Assembly (NCBI GenBank): GCA_947176965.1
Contig: CAMWSU010000010.1
Span: 1-52,365, forward strand
DNA length: 52,365 nucleotides
Origin: an uncultured Lachnospiraceae bacterium
GTDB taxonomy: Bacteria > Bacillota > Clostridia > Lachnospirales > Lachnospiraceae
Direction of reading: 5' to 3'
The notes below the pieces were generated by a model. The model searched no databases, was not told where the DNA came from, and was given only the letters and a program-made list of their open reading frames with translations. The stretch's first letter is position 1, and each line of letters starts with the position of its first letter. Of this stretch, positions 49,506-52,365 are shown one piece after another. The translations under genes were made by a program, and so were the position numbers.

Positions 49506-50024
49506 CTACTTTTGATTAGAATTGATCGCGATCTGAAGCGCTTCTTTTTCTTCTTCGCCAAGATCGATCGCACATGCGCCTGCTGTGATCTCTTTCGTAT
49601 AGGAATAGCAGCCGTCACTGCTGTGAACGGAATTTAATATAAACCCGTCATCCTTGTCATTCAAAAGAGCAAGGCTAAAACTGAGCTTTCCGCCCATTTC
49701 CTTAAAAGCATCGTATTTTACGATTCCAACCTTCTGAAACGTTTTTTCTAAATTATTATAAATCTTCCGAATATCTTTTCTATTCTGCTCTGCGGAACGT
49801 TTTAGATAATCATTCTCCTCTTTGATCGAGATAATATCTGACTCCAATGTTGCCGCTTTCGCACCTTTCATAAAACGATTGATTCTTTTTTTCGTTTTTG
49901 ATAACTGCACCAGAGAAACGATCACGATGATAAACAAAATCAAACATAAAGCAAGAATTCCAATCAACACATACGCAATATCTAAATTTCCCAGACCTAT
50001 CCTGTCCAACAATTTACTATTCAT
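49506..50024 (-). CDS. DUF4446-family membrane protein
   Basis: A 172-residue protein with one N-terminal TM (IAYVLIGILALCLILFIIVIVSLV), a coiled-coil segment (residues 45-95) and a compact C-terminal domain with the family sequence KYDAFKEMGGKLSFSLALLN. DUF4446 genes usually sit next to parB in Clostridia, as here. Two start codons are possible: ATG 50024 (GGAG 9 nt upstream, used) or ATG 50045. Function unknown. Confidence 0.8.
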   Translation of the reverse strand: MNSKLLDRIGLGNLDIAYVLIGILALCLILFIIVIVSLVQLSKTKKRINRFMKGAKAATLESDIISIKEENDYLKRSAEQNRKDIRKIYNNLEKTFQKVGIVKYDAFKEMGGKLSFSLALLNDKDDGFILNSVHSSDGCYSYTKEITAGACAIDLGEEEKEALQIAINSNQK

Positions 50025-50088
50025 TCGTATTTTCTCCGTTTCCATTCAAGTCCGATGCTCCGCATTCTGTTACGGATTATTTGTTCTG

Positions 50089-50988
50089 TTATCTGTTAAG
50101 GGCATCGAGTATTCTTTCCAGATCATCGTGAGAATAAAACTCGATCTCAATTTTTCCGGCGCCGTCGCCTTTCCCACTTACGGCAACCTTTGTACCGAGA
50201 CGCTGCTTTAATTTTTCCTGAATATCCTGATAAACCGCCTCAAGGCTTTCATTTTTCTCTTTTTCTTTTTTCTCCTTGGCAGGCTTTCCGATAGACTTGA
50301 CCAGCTTTTCAATATCACGCACACTCAGTTTTTCGTCAAAGATTCTCTGCGCCAGTGCATACTGCTCATTCGCATCCTCAATTGCCAACAGTGCGCGGGC
50401 ATGTCCCGTCGAGATCATATCGCTGATTACCATCTGCTGTACTTCATCGGACAGTTTCAAAAGACGCATGGAATTTGTTACTGCGGCGCGGCTTTTTGAT
50501 ACGCGTTCCGCTACCTCATCCTGCTTTAAGTTGAACTCCGTCAATAACTTTTTATATGCCTGCGCTTCTTCGATCGGATTCAAATTCTCACGCTGAATAT
50601 TTTCTATCAATGAGATTTCAACGATTTCCTGCTCAGTCAGATTTCGGATGATCACAGGTACTTCTTTTAATCCGGCAAGCTTTGCGGCACGCCAGCGGCG
50701 CTCACCCGCCACGATTTCATAATAACCATCCCTCTGTTGTACGAGAATCGGCTGCAATAACCCGAACTGTTTGATCGAATCGGCAAGCTCCTGCAATGCG
50801 TCCTCATCAAAATTTTTTCTCGGCTGATCTCGGTTCGGTTCCACCATTGTAATTTTTACAAGCGTTTCCGATGACGATTCCTGTTCTTCTTTTTTCGTTT
50901 CCGCAGCTTCCGCCTTCGGCTTTGTATCCACACCTAATCCACTTGGAATCAGCGCGTCTAACCCTTTTCCCAATCTTTTCGTCGCCAT
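50089..50988 (-). CDS. spo0J: Chromosome partitioning protein ParB (Spo0J)
   Basis: A 299-residue ParB CTPase that loads on parS and spreads along DNA. GERRWRAAKLAGL and the ENIQREN-L block form the CTP-binding N-domain; DEVAERVSKSRAAVTNSMRLL is the parS-binding HTH; the last 45 residues are the dimer domain. The start lies 2 nt after the soj stop, and its ribosome site overlaps the soj end. Two parS sites lie 770-1100 bp away upstream of soj. Confidence 0.95.
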   Translation of the reverse strand: MATKRLGKGLDALIPSGLGVDTKPKAEAAETKKEEQESSSETLVKITMVEPNRDQPRKNFDEDALQELADSIKQFGLLQPILVQQRDGYYEIVAGERRWRAAKLAGLKEVPVIIRNLTEQEIVEISLIENIQRENLNPIEEAQAYKKLLTEFNLKQDEVAERVSKSRAAVTNSMRLLKLSDEVQQMVISDMISTGHARALLAIEDANEQYALAQRIFDEKLSVRDIEKLVKSIGKPAKEKKEKEKNESLEAVYQDIQEKLKQRLGTKVAVSGKGDGAGKIEIEFYSHDDLERILDALNR

Positions 50989-50990
50989 CC

Positions 50991-51758
50991 TTATTCACCC
51001 TTTCCGCCAATGATCTCATCCGCCAGACTCATATATGCTTCCGCGCCGGCTGACTTCGGATCATATACATTGATCGGCATTCCATAACTGGGCGCCTCTG
51101 CTAATCGGATGTTTCTTGGTATCATCGTTTCGTATACGTTTGCTTTGAGATTTGCTTTTACATTTTCCACGACCTGCATGGAAAGATTTGTTCTCGCATC
51201 AAACATGGTAAAAAGAACACCTTCCAAATCCAGTTCAGGATTCAAACGCTCTTTTACCAAATTCACAGTATGAATCAGCTGGCTTAAACCTTCCAATGCA
51301 TAATACTCACACTGAATCGGAACAAGTACCGAATCTGATGTTGTCATTGCATTGATCGTCAACATATTCAGAGAAGGCGGACAATCAATAATGATATAAT
51401 CATATTTATCTTTTACATAGTCCACTTCATTCTTGAGAATAAATTCTTTTTTATCAACACCAATCAATTCAATTTCCGATGCGGCAAGATTGACATTCGA
51501 CGGGATAATATCGACATTCTCAATGACATTTTCAATGATGCAGTCCCGGATAGAACAATCACCTAAAATCAATTCGTAGATTGTGTTTTCCAATTCGTTT
51601 TTGTTAATACCAAATCCACTTGTCGTATTTCCCTGCGGATCCGTATCAATCACTAGAACCTTTTTTGCTTTTAATGCTAAAGCCGCCGACAGATTGATGG
51701 AGGTTGTGGTTTTCCCTACTCCTCCCTTTTGATTTGCAATTGAAATAATTTTACCCAT
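50991..51758 (-). CDS. soj: Chromosome partitioning ATPase ParA (Soj)
   Basis: A 255-residue ParA/Soj ATPase. The deviant Walker A is KGGVGKTT with signature Lys; switch I is DTDPQGN; Walker B DYIIIDCPPSL. Length fits Soj. AAAGGA lies 6 nt before the ATG. It is the first gene of soj-spo0J and is followed leftward by DUF4446. Together with Spo0J it guides origin segregation and tunes DnaA. Confidence 0.95.
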   Translation of the reverse strand: MGKIISIANQKGGVGKTTTSINLSAALALKAKKVLVIDTDPQGNTTSGFGINKNELENTIYELILGDCSIRDCIIENVIENVDIIPSNVNLAASEIELIGVDKKEFILKNEVDYVKDKYDYIIIDCPPSLNMLTINAMTTSDSVLVPIQCEYYALEGLSQLIHTVNLVKERLNPELDLEGVLFTMFDARTNLSMQVVENVKANLKANVYETMIPRNIRLAEAPSYGMPINVYDPKSAGAEAYMSLADEIIGGKGE

Positions 51759-51956
51759 ATTGATTCCTTTCTTCAGGATTTCTCTCGAATATCTCTCATA
51801 AATTCACTTTTCGATTATAACACTATTTGCAACGAGATTCTACCATTGATTGCGGATTATTTTGAAATTATTTATTAGAAATTTGGACAGAGTTGGTATG
51901 GATTTTGTATGAAATCTATATTTTGTGGTTCTCCGATTTCTATAAAAAAATGTTTT

Positions 51957-51998
51957 CATGTTTCACGCTTTCACATTAAAATGTTTCACGAACGATAC
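51957..51998. promoter_or_regulatory. Degenerate parS half-sites
   Basis: Two copies of ATGTTTCACG (starting at 51958 and 51981) match the left half of parS but not the right half. They sit next to the two perfect sites and may bind ParB weakly. Confidence 0.4.
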
Positions 51999-52018
51999 TC
52001 ACAACATCTTGTGGAAAA

Positions 52019-52034
52019 TGTTTCACGTGAAACA
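52019..52034. promoter_or_regulatory. parS site 1
   Basis: TGTTTCACGTGAAACA is a perfect 16-bp parS palindrome, the nucleation site for Spo0J. It lies about 260 bp upstream of soj. Confidence 0.95.
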
Positions 52035-52060
52035 TAAATATCGTATTTAGAAAATTATGG

Positions 52061-52092
52061 TGAAACAATGTTTCACGTGAAACATTGTTTCA
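52061..52092. promoter_or_regulatory. parS site 2 within a 32-bp perfect palindrome
   Basis: The perfect parS sequence at 52069-52084 is extended by TGAAACAA on the left and TTGTTTCA on the right to a 32-bp perfect palindrome. The outer TGAAACA/TGTTTCA arms repeat the half-site motif. Confidence 0.95.
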
Positions 52093-52365
52093 TATCACAC
52101 TAGATATTGATTTGACACTTTATTATGTAATACTCCATAATTTTGCTTTTGCGGAATCTCAAATTTATATTATATATTCAACAATTAAAAAATAGGATTC
52201 AGTGTCAAAAGCCATATTCATTAATGCTGCTATGCAAATTCTTTTTGGCAATTTAACACAGGTAACTTTCAATCATGGTTTTGGCACTCAAGCAATATTA
52301 AAAATAATAATTTCGGTATCAGAACATAATCATTGGCCATAATAAAAATCAGAACATAATTATAA

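Larger units (their letters stand above)
51759..52365. other. AT-rich intergenic region near the replication origin
   Basis: About 600 bp without a supportable gene. The first half holds the soj upstream region and the parS cluster. From about 52100 to the end it is AT-rich, with a 13-bp direct repeat ATCAGAACATAAT at 52318-52330 and 52348-52360. I see no convincing DnaA box series. The rsmG gene often found before soj is not in the window. Confidence 0.6.

Noticed and set aside
1-52365. CRISPR arrays, insertion sequences or prophage genes
   Set aside because: No regularly spaced short repeats, transposase, integrase or phage structural genes were seen anywhere in the window.

Overview
The window looks like a chromosomal segment from a Gram-positive, strictly anaerobic gut-type Firmicute, most likely Lachnospiraceae. 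This rests on the two-subunit class I fumarase, a DUF3881-type protein beside serS, the order soj-spo0J-DUF4446-HD-GYP-serS-tRNA, strong AGGAGG ribosome sites with some TTG/GTG starts, LplB/LplC/YesM/YesN-type sugar uptake genes, and no outer-membrane functions. It is an inference from gene content, not a phylogenetic placement.

Layout. 1-6.6 kb: two leftward promoters run off the left edge; then a PHP phosphoesterase, tRNA-Ser(GCU), a solitary AAA ATPase, PlsC acyltransferase, fumarase alpha/beta, a PaaI-type thioesterase, a small membrane protein and GtrA. 6.6-17.1 kb: one long leftward operon of Mrp/MBH-like membrane ion-translocation genes in the order E-F-G-MbhD-(MbhE+B)-C followed by four different large antiporter-like (NuoL/M/N-type) subunits, headed by trmB. 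No hydrogenase or other redox module is present. 17.4-37.8 kb: a carbohydrate region. A D-Ala-D-Ala carboxypeptidase, a solute-binding lipoprotein, a GH29 alpha-fucosidase and a YesN response regulator run rightward. YesL, a second binding lipoprotein, LplC- and LplB-type permeases, a secreted tandem-repeat protein and the YesM kinase run leftward. A divergent GH31 alpha-xylosidase follows. An Lsa-type ABC-F gene with an elaborate leader is inserted in the middle. Fucosidase plus xylosidase plus oligosaccharide transport suggests use of fucosylated xyloglucan-type oligosaccharides. No ABC ATPase is present, so a shared MsmX-type ATPase elsewhere is assumed.

37.8-45.8 kb: a small conserved protein, a DEDDh exonuclease, TcdA (t6A cyclisation), a MoxR-DUF58-transglutaminase operon and a MATE exporter with a terminator-like leader. 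45.9-52.4 kb: tRNA-Arg(CCU), DUF3881, serS, an HD-GYP-type protein, DUF4446, spo0J (parB) and soj (parA). About 600 bp of AT-rich DNA follows, with two perfect 16-bp parS sites, one inside a 32-bp perfect palindrome, which places the right end near the replication origin.

The best leads for something undescribed are the four-antiporter MBH-like operon without a redox module, the membrane-anchored tandem-repeat protein inside the glycan locus, the LplB permease with a long extra membrane domain, and the leader regions of the ABC-F and MATE genes.
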